From Thalassomonas sp. RHCl1 (lineage in GTDB: Bacteria; Pseudomonadota; Gammaproteobacteria; Enterobacterales; Alteromonadaceae), in the NCBI RefSeq assembly GCF_947387555.1, contig NZ_CANDNZ010000001.1, positions 1 to 64,000 on the forward strand: a DNA stretch of 64,000 bases, written 5' to 3'. The notes below the pieces were generated by a model. It was not told the DNA's origin. It saw only the letters and a program-made list of their open reading frames with translations, and did no database searches. The translations under genes and the position numbers were made by a program. This document shows positions 26,543 to 36,868 of the stretch, one piece after another; position 1 is the stretch's first letter, and each line of letters opens with the position of its first letter.

Positions 26543-27658
26543 ATGACCGGCCTTTCACCGTTAGAAAAGTATCAAAGGGATCTGCAGCGGGATGACTTTC
26601 AATACGACGCCGCCCAGGAAAATGCCGTCAAACATTTGCAGCGTTTATATGAAGATCTGCAAAACAGGCCCTTGCCGGTAAAAGGCTTTAAAAAGGTGCT
26701 TAACCGCTGGAAGAAAATCTACGGTAAACAGGATAATACCCAGATCAAAGGCCTGTATTTCTGGGGGGGCGTCGGCCGGGGGAAAACCTATCTGGTGGAT
26801 ACCTTTTATGACTGTTTGCCGTTTGAAAATAAAATGCGGGTGCATTTTCACCGTTTTATGCACAGGGTACATCAGGAATTAAAGCAGCACACAGGGCAGT
26901 CGGATCCGCTGAAAATCATTGCCGACCGCTTTGCCAGTGAGGTGTGCATTATCTGTTTTGATGAATTTTTTGTCTCCGATATTACCGATGCCATGATCCT
27001 CGGGGCGTTATTTGAAGAGCTGTTTGCCCGTAAGGTCACCCTGGTGGCGACCTCGAATATTATTCCGGATGAGCTTTATCGCAACGGCTTGCAGCGGGCG
27101 CGTTTCTTACCCGCCATTGCCCTGATCAACCAGCATACCGAAGTGGTGAATGTCGACAGCGGGGTGGATTACCGGTTAAGAACCCTGGAGCAGGCGGAAA
27201 TCTACCATTTCCCGCTTGATGCTCAGGCCGAGGAAAACTTAAACCGCTACTTTGAGCAGCTCTCCTGCGAACCGGGGGAAAAAGGGGCGGCAATAGAAGT
27301 GAATAACCGCTTACTTGAGACAGTTCAGGCTTCTGATGGCGTGGTGCACTTTGAATTTTCTCAGTTATGTGAAACTGCCCGCAGTCAGACGGATTACATG
27401 GAAATCAGCCGCATGTACCATACCGTGCTGCTGGGCAATGTCACGCAAATGGGACCGGAACATGACGACAGCGCCCGGCGCTTTATTGCCCTGGTGGACG
27501 AGTTTTATGAGCGTAATGTTAAACTTATCATGTCGGGGGAAGTGGCGCTGGAAAACTTATATCGCGACGGGCGCCTCAGTTTTGAATTTAAACGCTGCTT
27601 AAGCCGTTTGCAGGAAATGCAGTCCCATGATTACCTGGCAAAAGAGCATTTGCCTTAA
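26543..27658 (+). CDS. zapE: Cell division ATPase ZapE (AFG1-like)
   Basis: The start at 26543 (MTGLSPLEKYQRDL) gives 371 residues, close to the usual 375. The frame is open further upstream to 26408, but that part is unlike the family and lacks a good ribosome binding site. Walker A is GGVGRGKTYL (about 78) and Walker B is IICFDEFFVSD (about 140). AFG1-like P-loop ATPases of this group act at the Z ring under stress. The gene is divergent from zapG and followed by a 15-bp inverted repeat and then rplM. Confidence 0.94.
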   Translation: MTGLSPLEKYQRDLQRDDFQYDAAQENAVKHLQRLYEDLQNRPLPVKGFKKVLNRWKKIYGKQDNTQIKGLYFWGGVGRGKTYLVDTFYDCLPFENKMRVHFHRFMHRVHQELKQHTGQSDPLKIIADRFASEVCIICFDEFFVSDITDAMILGALFEELFARKVTLVATSNIIPDELYRNGLQRARFLPAIALINQHTEVVNVDSGVDYRLRTLEQAEIYHFPLDAQAEENLNRYFEQLSCEPGEKGAAIEVNNRLLETVQASDGVVHFEFSQLCETARSQTDYMEISRMYHTVLLGNVTQMGPEHDDSARRFIALVDEFYERNVKLIMSGEVALENLYRDGRLSFEFKRCLSRLQEMQSHDYLAKEHLP

Positions 27659-27697
27659 GGGCAAATAGCTCACCGCAGCGGTGCGATTTTTATCCAA

Positions 27698-27736
27698 AAA
27701 TGGCATTTTTTAGTTATTTTATAAAAAATGCCATTT
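27698..27736. terminator. 15-bp inverted repeat after zapE
   Basis: The arm at 27698-27712 (AAATGGCATTTTTTA) and the arm at 27722-27736 are perfectly complementary over 15 bp with a 9-nt loop. A and T runs lie within the stem. It sits 40 nt after zapE and before the rplM promoter, as expected of a terminator. Confidence 0.6.
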
Positions 27737-27774
27737 GAATGAAAATTATACGTGATCTTTTACCTCATCTCCTT

Positions 27775-27914
27775 TATAATCCTGCGCCTCCCTACGTTAC
27801 AATTACCTGAAAAGGTAACAGACCGAGGCTACTCGAAGGGGTAACACCGGGTCTAACTGAACCGATGATCTATGGATTGTCATTGATGTAACATTTTAAT
27901 ATTGGGTTTTTTTA
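27775..27914 (+). promoter_or_regulatory. rplM-rpsI promoter -10 and candidate L13 leader
   Basis: TATAAT at 27775-27780 is a perfect -10 with a poor -35. The leader of about 125 nt can fold: TACC (27804)/GGTA forms a small hairpin, and AGACC (27820-27824) pairs with GGTCT (27850-27854) around an inner stem-loop. Gammaproteobacterial rplM leaders are known to bind L13 for feedback control. Whether this leader matches that motif was judged only by eye. Confidence 0.45.
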
Positions 27915-28343
27915 ATGAAAACTTTTGTAGCAAAACCAGAAAGCGTACAACGCGAATGGTTTGTAGTGGACGCCGAAGGTAAAACTTTAGGTCGTATCGC
28001 TACTGAAATTGCAAGCCGTTTACGTGGTAAGCATAAGCCAGAATACACTCCTCATGTTGATACCGGCGACTACGTTGTTGTTGTTAATGCTGAGAAAGTA
28101 AAAGTAACTGGTAACAAAGCGAAAGGTAAAATTTACTACTCGCACACTGAATTCCCAGGTGGTCTTAAGCAAATCAGCTTTGAAAAGCTGATCGAAAAAG
28201 CCCCTGAGCGTGCTCTTGAGTTCGCTGTTAAAGGCATGTTACCTAAAGGTCCTTTAGGCCGTGACATGTACCGTAAACTAAAAGTGTATGCTGGTCCTGA
28301 GCACAAGCATGCTGCACAACAACCACAAGTTTGGGAGCTGTAA
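27915..28343 (+). CDS. rplM: Ribosomal protein L13 (uL13)
   Basis: The protein has 142 residues, the exact length of the Escherichia coli protein. It begins [20 protein letters not shown] and contains [20 protein letters not shown] and [20 protein letters not shown], all family signatures. It is an early-assembling 50S subunit protein. Codon use is strongly biased to T- and A-ending codons, as in highly expressed genes. It is followed after 3 nt by rpsI in one operon, probably under L13 feedback at the leader. Confidence 0.99.
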   Translation: MKTFVAKPESVQREWFVVDAEGKTLGRIATEIASRLRGKHKPEYTPHVDTGDYVVVVNAEKVKVTGNKAKGKIYYSHTEFPGGLKQISFEKLIEKAPERALEFAVKGMLPKGPLGRDMYRKLKVYAGPEHKHAAQQPQVWEL

Positions 28344-28346
28344 GCA

Positions 28347-28739
28347 ATGGCTGATAATCAATATTACGGTACTGGTCGTCGCAAGAGCTCAACTGCTCGT
28401 GTGTTCATGAAAGCTGGTAACGGTACCATCACAATTAACAAGCGTGACATTTCTGAGTACTTCGGTCGTGAAACGGCTCGTATGGTTGTTCGTCAGCCAT
28501 TAGAGTTAGTTGAAATGTTAGAGAAATTCAACTTCAACATCACAGTATCTGGTGGTGGTATTTCCGGTCAAGCCGGTGCTATCCGTCACGGTATCACTCG
28601 TGCATTGATGGAGTACGACGAGTCTTTCCGCAGTGATCTGCGTAAAGCCGGTTTCGTTACCCGTGATGCTCGTAAAGTTGAACGTAAGAAAGTTGGTTTA
28701 CACAAAGCACGTAAACGTCCACAATTCTCAAAACGTTAA
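28347..28739 (+). CDS. rpsI: Ribosomal protein S9 (uS9)
   Basis: The protein has 130 residues. It begins [19 protein letters not shown] and ends [17 protein letters not shown]; the basic C-terminal tail reaches the P-site tRNA on the 30S subunit. It is translated from the same transcript as rplM (3-nt gap) and followed by a strong terminator at 28763-28787. Confidence 0.99.
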   Translation: MADNQYYGTGRRKSSTARVFMKAGNGTITINKRDISEYFGRETARMVVRQPLELVEMLEKFNFNITVSGGGISGQAGAIRHGITRALMEYDESFRSDLRKAGFVTRDARKVERKKVGLHKARKRPQFSKR

Positions 28740-28762
28740 TATTTACGTTATGTATTGCAAAA

Positions 28763-28787
28763 AGCCGGCTTATGCCGGCTTTTTTTA
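28763..28787 (+). terminator. Rho-independent terminator of rplM-rpsI
   Basis: AGCCGGC (28763-28769) and GCCGGCT (28774-28780) form the stem, and seven T follow. It lies 24 nt after the rpsI stop. Confidence 0.92.
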
Positions 28788-28797
28788 TACATGGAAG

Positions 28798-28846
28798 TAT
28801 TTATCCTGCGCCTGTGTGGATGCAGAAGAGCAGGGTTTATACATGG
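28798..28846 (+). repeat. Dispersed intergenic element, half copy
   Basis: It matches the second half of the element at 33133-33216 (read on the minus strand): TATCCTGCG, then GGATGCA, AAGAGCAGG and TTTAT in the same order and spacing. It is flanked by two copies of TATACATGGAAGTATT. Confidence 0.6.
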
Positions 28847-28864
28847 AAGTATTTCAGCTTATTT

Positions 28865-28947
28865 GTTCCAGACATAAGCTAAGTATCTGCATCCATGCAG
28901 GTAATCTTGCGCTCATATGGATATGAAGGAGTAAGGTTTATGCTCAG
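28865..28947 (+). repeat. Dispersed intergenic element, full copy
   Basis: It begins GTTCCAGACATAAGCTAAGT and ends near TTTATGCTCAGG, about 83 bp. The copy at 33133-33216 on the opposite strand shares GTTCCAGACA.AAGCT.AGTA, the central TCCAT.CAGG.AATC.TGCG and the closing AGGATTTAT-like segment. The shared sequence is non-coding and the ends are roughly complementary (CCAGACA/TGTCTGG in the other copy), as in MITE- or REP-like elements. Confidence 0.65.
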
Positions 28948-29201
28948 GAAAAACAGTATGACATAAGCGTATGATTGCAAAACAGTGGCTAAAAAATGTC
29001 TTGTTGGCTTATCTTTGTTATGGTGATTTTGCTTTGATCTATAGCAATAAAACAGGCATCTTGTGCAGATTTTTTTAGAAATTCGGCTAAATCCTTAAGC
29101 CGCTAAAAACATTAATCCATCGTGTTTTTCTTAATCAATCCCCCCTCAGTAACATTTCTACATAAATTTTCATATTAACGCCTTTCAGAGGCGGAATTAC
29201 C

Positions 29202-29230
29202 TTGTAAAAAATGGGTCATTTCTTTATGAT
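29202..29230 (+). promoter_or_regulatory. Sigma-70 promoter of petABC
   Basis: TTGTAA (29202-29207), exactly 17 nt, then TATGAT (29225-29230). The start of petA lies 113 nt downstream. Confidence 0.65.
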
Positions 29231-29342
29231 CGTAAAAATTTTTTTGTCGCGAGTTTTTCAGGCAATATCAAGGGGTTTCTGCTTAATAACTGAGCAATGA
29301 TTCCCGGTGCTGTCTGGATATTATTTTAAGTGGAGATTTTGA

Positions 29343-29933
29343 ATGAGCAATGCGCCTGTGAATAACGGCCGTCGACGCTTTTTAACCGCTGCTACTTCGG
29401 TAGTCGGTGGTGTCGGCGCTGTCGGTGTGGCTGTGCCTTTCATTGCTTCCTGGAACCCCAGTGCCAAGGCGAAAGCTGCCGGTGCTCCAGTAGAAGTGAA
29501 TGTTGGTAAGATAGAACCCGGTCAGCTGATCCGTGCTGAGTGGCGTGGTAAGCCGGTTTATGTTGTCCGTCGTACCGAAAAGACTGTCAGCGAACTGAGC
29601 AATCACGAAGACCAATTACGTGATCCTTCCTCAGAAGAGCCGCAACAGCCTGCATATGCAACCAATACGCACCGTTCAATCAAGCCGGAATTTCTGGTGG
29701 CTTTAGGTGTTTGTACTCACTTAGGTTGTGCTCCAACTTACCACAAAGGCGACTTTGGCGAGCAGGTTGAAGGGGTTAGCGACGGTTTCTTCTGTCCTTG
29801 TCACGGTTCTAAATTTGATATGGCCGGCCGGGTTTTCCAGGGCGTTCCTGCACCGCTTAACTTAGTGGTTCCTGAGCACTCGTTTATTGATGACGATACC
29901 TTGCTAGTAGGTGTCGGACAAGGAGAAGCCTAA
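29343..29933 (+). CDS. petA: Ubiquinol-cytochrome c reductase Rieske iron-sulfur subunit
   Basis: The protein has 196 residues. A twin-arginine signal/anchor (NNGRRRFLTAATSVVGG, about 7-35) precedes the Rieske domain with CTHLGC (about 124) and CPCHGS (about 151), whose two Cys and two His bind the 2Fe-2S cluster. It moves electrons from ubiquinol to cytochrome c1 in complex III. First gene of petABC; its stop overlaps the petB start (TAATG). Confidence 0.98.
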   Translation: MSNAPVNNGRRRFLTAATSVVGGVGAVGVAVPFIASWNPSAKAKAAGAPVEVNVGKIEPGQLIRAEWRGKPVYVVRRTEKTVSELSNHEDQLRDPSSEEPQQPAYATNTHRSIKPEFLVALGVCTHLGCAPTYHKGDFGEQVEGVSDGFFCPCHGSKFDMAGRVFQGVPAPLNLVVPEHSFIDDDTLLVGVGQGEA

Positions 29934-31198
29934 TGTTTGCAAATTTCATGGCTTGGATTGACAAGCGTTTGCCTTTGACTGACGCAATGAACAAGCATGC
30001 GGCTCAGTATCCGGCGCCGAAAAACTTTAACTTCTGGTATGTATTCGGTATTTTAGCCAGTGTTGTTTTAGTAAACCAGTTGTTAACCGGTATCTGGTTA
30101 ACCATGAACTACGAGCCGTCCGGCGACGGTGCTTTTGCTTCCATTGAATACATCATGCGTGATGTCGATTACGGCTGGTTGCTGCGTTATATGCACTCCA
30201 CCGGGGCCTCTGCCTTCTTTGTTGTGGTTTATCTGCATATGTTCCGCGGTATGATGTACGGCTCTTACCAGAAGCCACGCGAATTGCTGTGGATCTTCGG
30301 TATGCTGATCTTCCTGGTACTGATGGCCGAAGCTTTCATGGGTTACCTGCTTCCTTGGGGTAACATGTCTTACTGGGGCGCACAGGTTATCATCTCGTTG
30401 TTTGGTGCCATTCCGGTGATTGGTGAAGATCTGACTATCTGGATCAAGGGTGACTATGTTATCTCCGGTGCTACCCTGAACCGTTTCTTCGCTTTACACG
30501 TTATTGCCTTACCTCTGGTACTGGTAGTACTGGTATTCTTACACATTCTTGCTTTGCATGAAGTGGGCTCTAACAACCCTGAAGGTACCGACATCAAGAA
30601 ACCTAAAGGCAGCGTTAAGCCGGAAGATCAAAGCAAGTTCAAGTTCCACGAGCAATACACCAAGAAATACGACATCGTCGATGCGATTCCTTTCCACCCT
30701 TATTACACGGTGAAAGATTTAGTGGCGGTAGTGGTCTTTTTGATCCTCTTCTGCTGGGTGATGTTCTTTGCTCCGGAAGGCGGCGGTTACTTCATCGAAG
30801 CGCCAAACTTCGAACCGGCCAACGGTTTGAAAACGCCTGAGCATATTGCCCCGGTTTGGTACTTTGGTCCTTTCTACACCATCTTACGTGTGGTTCCGGA
30901 TAAGTTATTCGGTATGATTGCCATGTTTGCCGCCATCTTCATGTTATTCATGTTGCCTTGGTTCGACCGCGGCACGGTGAAATCGATTAAATACCGTTGC
31001 ACAGCCCACACCCTTAACCTGCTTCAGTTCGCTGTTTGCTTTATCGTACTGGGTATTTTGGGAACCATGCCGGCGTCTGAGACGGCAAACTTAATCGGCC
31101 GTATCGCCAGTTTAGGTTATTTTGGCTTCTTTATTGCCTTGTGGTTCTACAGCAATAACGAGAAAACTAAGCCGGTTCCAGAGAGGGTATCAGGATAA
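29933..31198 (+). CDS. petB: Ubiquinol-cytochrome c reductase cytochrome b subunit
   Basis: The protein has 421 residues, about eight transmembrane helices, full-length cytochrome b. Heme-binding His pairs fall in helices B and D (YMHSTGASAFFVVVYLHM; FALHVIALPLVLVVLVFLHI), and the PEWY-type Qo motif reads APVWYF near residue 305. It holds both hemes b and both quinone sites of the bc1 complex. It overlaps petC by one base (TAATG) and is part of a three-gene operon. Confidence 0.98.
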   Translation: MFANFMAWIDKRLPLTDAMNKHAAQYPAPKNFNFWYVFGILASVVLVNQLLTGIWLTMNYEPSGDGAFASIEYIMRDVDYGWLLRYMHSTGASAFFVVVYLHMFRGMMYGSYQKPRELLWIFGMLIFLVLMAEAFMGYLLPWGNMSYWGAQVIISLFGAIPVIGEDLTIWIKGDYVISGATLNRFFALHVIALPLVLVVLVFLHILALHEVGSNNPEGTDIKKPKGSVKPEDQSKFKFHEQYTKKYDIVDAIPFHPYYTVKDLVAVVVFLILFCWVMFFAPEGGGYFIEAPNFEPANGLKTPEHIAPVWYFGPFYTILRVVPDKLFGMIAMFAAIFMLFMLPWFDRGTVKSIKYRCTAHTLNLLQFAVCFIVLGILGTMPASETANLIGRIASLGYFGFFIALWFYSNNEKTKPVPERVSG

Positions 31199-31896
31199 TG
31201 AAAAAGTTTATTTTAGTACTATTGGCAGCTTTGCCTGGTCTGGCGCTAGCGGCAGGCCCGAGCATTCCATTAGACAAAGCCGGTAACGATTTAACCGATA
31301 AAGAGTCGCTTAAGCGTGGTTTTGAAACCTATGTTAACTACTGTTTAGGCTGTCACCAGCTGCAATACCAGCGTTATAACCGTACTTTCGCCGATCTGGG
31401 TATCGATGAAAAAGAAGGTATCGCCAAGTATATGTATACCGGTGAAAAGGTCGGTGACCATATTACCAATACCATGCCGGCTAAAGATGCCGCCAAATGG
31501 TTTGGTAGCGCGCCACCGGATCTGACTTTGGAAGCCCGTTTAAGAAGTCCTGACTGGATTTATACTTATTTACGTTCTTTCTACGCCGATCCGAATCGTC
31601 CGTTTGGCGTGAACAACACAGTATTTAAAGATGTCGGTATGCCGCATGTATTGCAGGGCTTACAAGGCGTAAGTACTTTAGATGAAAACGGTAATCTTTC
31701 TGAAGCAAGTGGTGGTTCTTTAACCGCTGAAGAATATGATACCTTGGTACGTGATTTGACCAACTTCCTGGAATATGTCGGCGAGCCGAATAAACTGGAA
31801 CGTAAAAATCTCGGTTATTGGGTCATTGGCTTCTTATTCATTTTACTTATATTCTCTTATTTACTTAAGCGGGAATATTGGAAAGATGTGCACTAA
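31198..31896 (+). CDS. petC: Cytochrome c1
   Basis: The protein has 232 residues. A signal peptide (1-18), heme c attachment motif CLGCH (about 49-53), Met-ligand region and a C-terminal transmembrane anchor (about 205-224) are visible. It accepts electrons from the Rieske protein and passes them to soluble cytochrome c. It ends the petABC operon; a hairpin follows at 31936-31954. Confidence 0.98.
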   Translation: MKKFILVLLAALPGLALAAGPSIPLDKAGNDLTDKESLKRGFETYVNYCLGCHQLQYQRYNRTFADLGIDEKEGIAKYMYTGEKVGDHITNTMPAKDAAKWFGSAPPDLTLEARLRSPDWIYTYLRSFYADPNRPFGVNNTVFKDVGMPHVLQGLQGVSTLDENGNLSEASGGSLTAEEYDTLVRDLTNFLEYVGEPNKLERKNLGYWVIGFLFILLIFSYLLKREYWKDVH

Positions 31897-31935
31897 TTGT
31901 TAGTGTAAAAACAAGAATAACCTAGATCTTATCCT

Positions 31936-31967
31936 TGGGGGCTTAATGCCCCCATTGTTAGTTTTTA
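31936..31967 (+). terminator. Terminator-like hairpin after petC
   Basis: TGGGGGC (31936-31942) and GCCCCCA (31948-31954) form a 7-bp stem, followed by a T-rich but interrupted tail ending in TTTTT. It lies between petC and sspA and probably allows partial read-through. Confidence 0.55.
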
Positions 31968-31993
31968 ATTATAAAGAAAATTGGAGGCATTAT

Positions 31994-32635
31994 ATGGCCA
32001 TAGCTGCGAACAAACGCTCTGTTATGACGTTATATTCACATGCAGATGATATGTACAGTCATCAATCACGTATTGTATTGGCAGAAAAAGGCGTAGGTGT
32101 CGATATTCATCTGGTGGAACCAGGCAACTTACCTGAAGATTTAATCGATTTAAATCCTTACGGTACCGTACCGACCCTAATCGATCGTGAGCTGGCTTTA
32201 TACGAAGCGAAAATTATTATCGAATACCTGGATGAGCGCTTCCCGCATCCGCCATTAATGCCGGTTTATCCTGTATCTCGCGGCCGCAGCCGTTTAATGA
32301 TGCACCGTATTGAAAGTGACTGGTACAGCCTGGCGAAAATTATCCTGAATGGTCCTGCCGATAAAGCGGCAAAAGCCCGTCAGGAGTTAAAAGAAAGCCT
32401 GTTAAGCATAGCGCCGGTATTAAATGAAACGCCGTATTTCATGAGCGAAGAATTCAGCCTGGTTGACTGTTACCTGGCACCGCTGTTGTGGCGTTTACCG
32501 GTATTCGGTATCGAGCTGGCCGGTCAGGGCGCTAAAGAGCTGAAAACCTACATGTTAAGATTATTTGAACGTGAATCGTTCCAGGCGTCGTTAACCGAAG
32601 CCGAGCGTGAATTACGTTTTGGTCACCCTGCATAA
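31994..32635 (+). CDS. sspA: Stringent starvation protein A
   Basis: The start at 31994 (MAIAANKRSVMTLYSHADD) has a GGAGG site 6 nt upstream and gives 213 residues, matching the usual 212. The frame extends 16 codons upstream without family similarity. It has the GST fold: thioredoxin-like N-terminal half (TLYSHADDMYSHQSRIVL, NPYGTVPTL) and an all-helical C-terminal half. SspA binds RNA polymerase and alters stationary-phase and acid-stress transcription. It overlaps sspB by TAATG. Confidence 0.96.
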   Translation: MAIAANKRSVMTLYSHADDMYSHQSRIVLAEKGVGVDIHLVEPGNLPEDLIDLNPYGTVPTLIDRELALYEAKIIIEYLDERFPHPPLMPVYPVSRGRSRLMMHRIESDWYSLAKIILNGPADKAAKARQELKESLLSIAPVLNETPYFMSEEFSLVDCYLAPLLWRLPVFGIELAGQGAKELKTYMLRLFERESFQASLTEAERELRFGHPA

Positions 32636-33123
32636 TGCCTGCTTCAATGACTTCGAATAAGCCTTATATCGTTAAGGCTTTTTATGACTGGATTTCTGAT
32701 AACCAGCTGACGCCCTACATCGTTGTCGATGTCAGTGTTTATGGCGTGCTGGTGCCTATGTCATATGTCAATGACGGCCAGATAGTACTCAATGTTTCCG
32801 GTTCGGCGGTTGGCTCTATTGCCCTGGGCAGTGAAGCGATCGAATTCAGTGCCCGCTTTGGCGGTAAACTGGAGCATCTGTGCGTGCCTTACGGCGCCAT
32901 AGCGGCAATATATGCCAAAGAAAACGGCGCCGGTACCTCATTGCCTATTGAGCACCCTGAGGCGGTAGAAGAAAGCCCTGCAGCGGCAGATAAGCCTGTA
33001 GCAAGCCAGGGTAATGATGAACCCGGGCTCAGTGCGGTGAGCTCTGCTGACGAGCACCAGGTAGAGCAGAGTAAGCCTGCCTCTGCTGCCAAAGGCAAGC
33101 CCAGCCTGAAAGTTGTGAAGTAA
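32635..33123 (+). CDS. sspB: Stringent starvation protein B, ClpXP adaptor
   Basis: The protein has 162 residues. The folded domain (about 5-110; KAFYDWISDNQLTPYIVVDV, DGQIVLNVS, AIAAIYAKENGAG) binds ssrA-tagged proteins. A long acidic/Ala-rich linker leads to the terminal PSLKVVK peptide that docks on ClpX. A second ATG at 32647 (MTSNKP) could be the true start. It is translationally coupled to sspA and followed by a shared bidirectional terminator. Confidence 0.96.
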   Translation: MPASMTSNKPYIVKAFYDWISDNQLTPYIVVDVSVYGVLVPMSYVNDGQIVLNVSGSAVGSIALGSEAIEFSARFGGKLEHLCVPYGAIAAIYAKENGAGTSLPIEHPEAVEESPAAADKPVASQGNDEPGLSAVSSADEHQVEQSKPASAAKGKPSLKVVK

Positions 33124-33132
33124 TTTCTAATT

Positions 33133-33216
33133 ACCAGACATAAATCCTGCTCTTGTGCATCCTTGCACCCGCAGGATTGCCTGTATGGATATAGGTACTA
33201 AGCTTTTGTCTGGAAC
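33133..33216 (-). repeat. Dispersed intergenic element, full copy (inverted)
   Basis: This 84-bp element has terminal CCAGACA (33133-33139) and TGTCTGG (near 33208-33214) inverted repeats. Read on the minus strand it aligns along its whole length with 28865-28947. It lies just after sspB and before its terminator. Confidence 0.65.
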
Positions 33217-33242
33217 TAACAAGCTGATATACATCCGTGTAC

Positions 33243-33271
33243 AAAAAAAGCAAGCCCGGCTTGCTTTTTTT
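33243..33271. terminator. Bidirectional terminator between sspB and dolP
   Basis: AGCAAGC (33249-33255) and GCTTGCT (33259-33265) form the stem, with seven A before and seven T after, so it can stop transcription from both sides. It serves sspB (plus) and dolP (minus). Confidence 0.88.
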
Positions 33272-33341
33272 ATGTCTGGTTTTTAGGCGGCTATTGAGCT
33301 TTAAAGTATTCTACAGCCTTTATATCCCGGTCTGAATGACC

Positions 33342-33911
33342 TTACTGATATTCAAATGCCTTGAGCACCCGGTTAACGCCGCCTATGTTGCGGGCAATCT
33401 CTACCGCCATATTAGCCTGGGACTGGCTGACAAGTCCCATTAAGAAGACCTCGGCATTTTCCGTCACTACCTTGATATTACCGGACTTGATTTTTTCATC
33501 GGCAAAAAGTGCGGTTTTTACTTTAGAGGTCAGCCAGAGATCATTGGTGCGGGTGGTGATGGAAGTGACATTGCCGATACGGATCTGGTTATGCACTTTG
33601 ACCACGCCCTCAATATTGTTTAAGGTCTTAATGGCTAAATCCCTGAGGTAGGTATTGGGACTTTGGCCGACGATCAATACCGAGCCGTTGACACTTACCA
33701 CCTGCAGATTGGTGTTTTCGGTTAATCCTTGCTGCTTTTTAAAGCTGGCATAGGCATCAAGCTCGATCACCTGGTCATCAATCTGGTTGCCGATAGAGCG
33801 TTTATCATTGGCGACCTGGGCGGTGCCGGCAACACCGACCACGGCAGCGGCAACACAACCTTGCAGCAGGGCGGCAGCTAAAACAGTGAGGGCTAAACGT
33901 TTAAAGGCCAT
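33342..33911 (-). CDS. dolP: Outer-membrane lipoprotein DolP (YraP), two BON domains
   Basis: The protein has 189 residues. A lipoprotein signal with lipobox LLQGC places Cys at about 19. Two BON domains follow (about 45-110 and 120-188, each ending in a GV..V pattern). DolP sits at the inner leaflet of the outer membrane at the division site and supports BAM and amidase activation. The order lpoA-yraN-diaA-dolP is the same as in Escherichia coli. Confidence 0.95.
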   Translation of the reverse strand: MAFKRLALTVLAAALLQGCVAAAVVGVAGTAQVANDKRSIGNQIDDQVIELDAYASFKKQQGLTENTNLQVVSVNGSVLIVGQSPNTYLRDLAIKTLNNIEGVVKVHNQIRIGNVTSITTRTNDLWLTSKVKTALFADEKIKSGNIKVVTENAEVFLMGLVSQSQANMAVEIARNIGGVNRVLKAFEYQ

Positions 33912-33920
33912 TTATAACTC

Positions 33921-34910
<990 letters not shown>

Positions 34911-34924
<14 letters not shown>

Positions 34925-36791
34925 TTTCCTGGACCTTATCTTTGCGGTAACGCCCCCAGATCAGGCTGCGGGTGAGGATATTGTTGGTATTAAGTTTTAG
35001 TACTCCGGTCTGGCCAAAATGCCTGACAAAGGGGTTTTCCTGCATCGCCGCGATTTTGGCGGCCAGGGCAAAACTGTCATAGCCCATGGCAAAGATACGT
35101 TGCAGGCCGTCGCTGCGCCGTGGCCATAATTGCTGGCTCATTTGCGCCAGCTGTTTATTTTGCTGCTTGGAGTCTAACAGCCAGGGCATTTCCGAGAAGG
35201 TCAAGCCGGTTAAATCCCGGGTATCGCTGCGGTCGTTTAACGCGCTGTGGCTGCGGGAGCTGGCATAGACAGGGATCACCTCGGCAAAGGGGCTGATATT
35301 GACATCGATATAGGGTTTTAACAGCTTAGTTTGCTTGGGGGAGCCCACCAGGTAAATCATATCGACATCGCGGCGGTTGCGGGTCTCAGTTTTCAGGGTT
35401 TGTTTGACCCGGCGTTTTAGATCTTTGATCCTGGCTTTGCTTAAACCGACATCCAGGCTGGCGGTCAGATCCGTCTGCATTTTTTTCCCTTGCTCAAACG
35501 GCACGACTTCCGGGCTGGTGCCGGTCATTTTTAGCCATTGATCGGCAAAGGCCTTGGCAATACGGCTGCTGACCTTATCCTGGTGGCTCAATACCACAGG
35601 ATATTGATAGTTGCGGCGCGCCAGGCTGCTGGCGGCCTGTATCGCTTCGTCTTCCGGACGCATGGATAAGGCCACCTGATGAGGCTTAAGGGCCTGATCA
35701 TCCGGGACGTTAAGCAGCAGGGTCGGCACCTGTAATTCTTCCTGCGCCAGGTAGGCCTGAACATTAGGTTTTAACAACGGGCCGATGACAAAATCTATCG
35801 CCTGTTCGTTAAAGGTTAACACCAGGGCAGACATATCCAGGGCATTGGTATCGATAAAATGCAGGGAAACGGCATCATGGTTTTGATAAGCAGATAACAA
35901 GCCTTGCTGGGCGGCATTGCCGGCTGCGGCCTGGTTGCCGGACAGGGGTAATAACACGGCAATATTTTCAATCGTTTTGTTGTCGCGCTCGGCGGTTTTC
36001 AGGCTATCGATAATGGCAACGGCGGGATGTTCGGAAAACTTGCGCTGCCACTGGCTTAAATAGCGGTTAAACTGCGCCGGGTTGTCGCCGAACTGGAAAG
36101 CGAACTTCAACAATTGTTGCCAGCCCTTGATATAGGGAGGATTGAGTTGAGCTAACTGATCAAGTTGCCATTGCGACAGGGCGCTTAAGCTTTGCCACAG
36201 GGCGAAAACATCGTCATTTGAGGCAAAGTCATCGATGACAAAGGCCCTTAGGGCTGCATCGGCAGCATCTACCGCCAGCTCACGGCTGTGTTGCACCTTG
36301 GCAAGTTGCTGATAATAAGCCAGCTGGTGGCTGAGCTGATGCTCCTTGCTCAGGGTATCGGCCAGGGTCAATTGCTCCAGCGCCAGTTGATGATATCCCA
36401 AAGCCTGTAAATTAGTGGCCTTGCTGACAAACAAGCGATACTGCTCATCAAGCTTGCCGATATTGGTAATGCCGCCCTCTGTGGTGACCAGTAAAGGGGT
36501 GATCTGGTTTGCCAGCCACAGTGCTTTGCGGTGCTTTCCTTCGCCGCTTAATAATTCTGCTGCCGTTACCATTAACGGGATGGCCTGTGCGGCATCAAGC
36601 CCTTTGGCCAGGTCAAGATAGTCCTGGGCGTTTTGCGGTGTTTTAGTTGTCTGGTTAACCGGAGTGACTGCTTTTGCCGGTTTTTTTGTCGGGCTAACCG
36701 TTTTCTGGGTGGCGCAATTACTGAGCAATAGGCTGATAATTACTGCGGCTAAAGCCGATTTACATTGTTGTTGGAATTTATATTGCTTCAC
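34911..36791 (-). CDS. lpoA: Penicillin-binding protein activator LpoA
   Basis: The protein has 626 residues. A lipoprotein signal with lipobox LLSNC (Cys near 26) is followed by TPR-like helices (about 50-260) and a periplasmic-binding-protein-like C-terminal half (about 275-620, starting NIAVLLPLSGNQAAAGNA). LpoA spans from the outer membrane to activate the transpeptidase of PBP1A. It is divergent from rsmI across 77 nt, as in many gammaproteobacteria, and leads the yraN-diaA-dolP operon. Confidence 0.96.
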
Positions 36792-36868
36792 CAGTGAGAA
36801 ATCCGTGCGTTTTAGTATGGGTTTATAATAAACTTCATCTTCTTTTGTAACAACACAAGTAAGCTTTT

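Larger units (their letters stand above)
28740..29342. other. Long intergenic region rpsI-petA
   Basis: This is 603 bases without a gene. It contains the rpsI terminator, a half copy and a full copy of a dispersed repeat (28798-28846 and 28865-28947), a 16-bp direct repeat TATACATGGAAGTATT (near 28786 and 28838), and at the right end the petABC promoter. The stretch 28950-29200 shows nothing recognisable. Confidence 0.7.
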
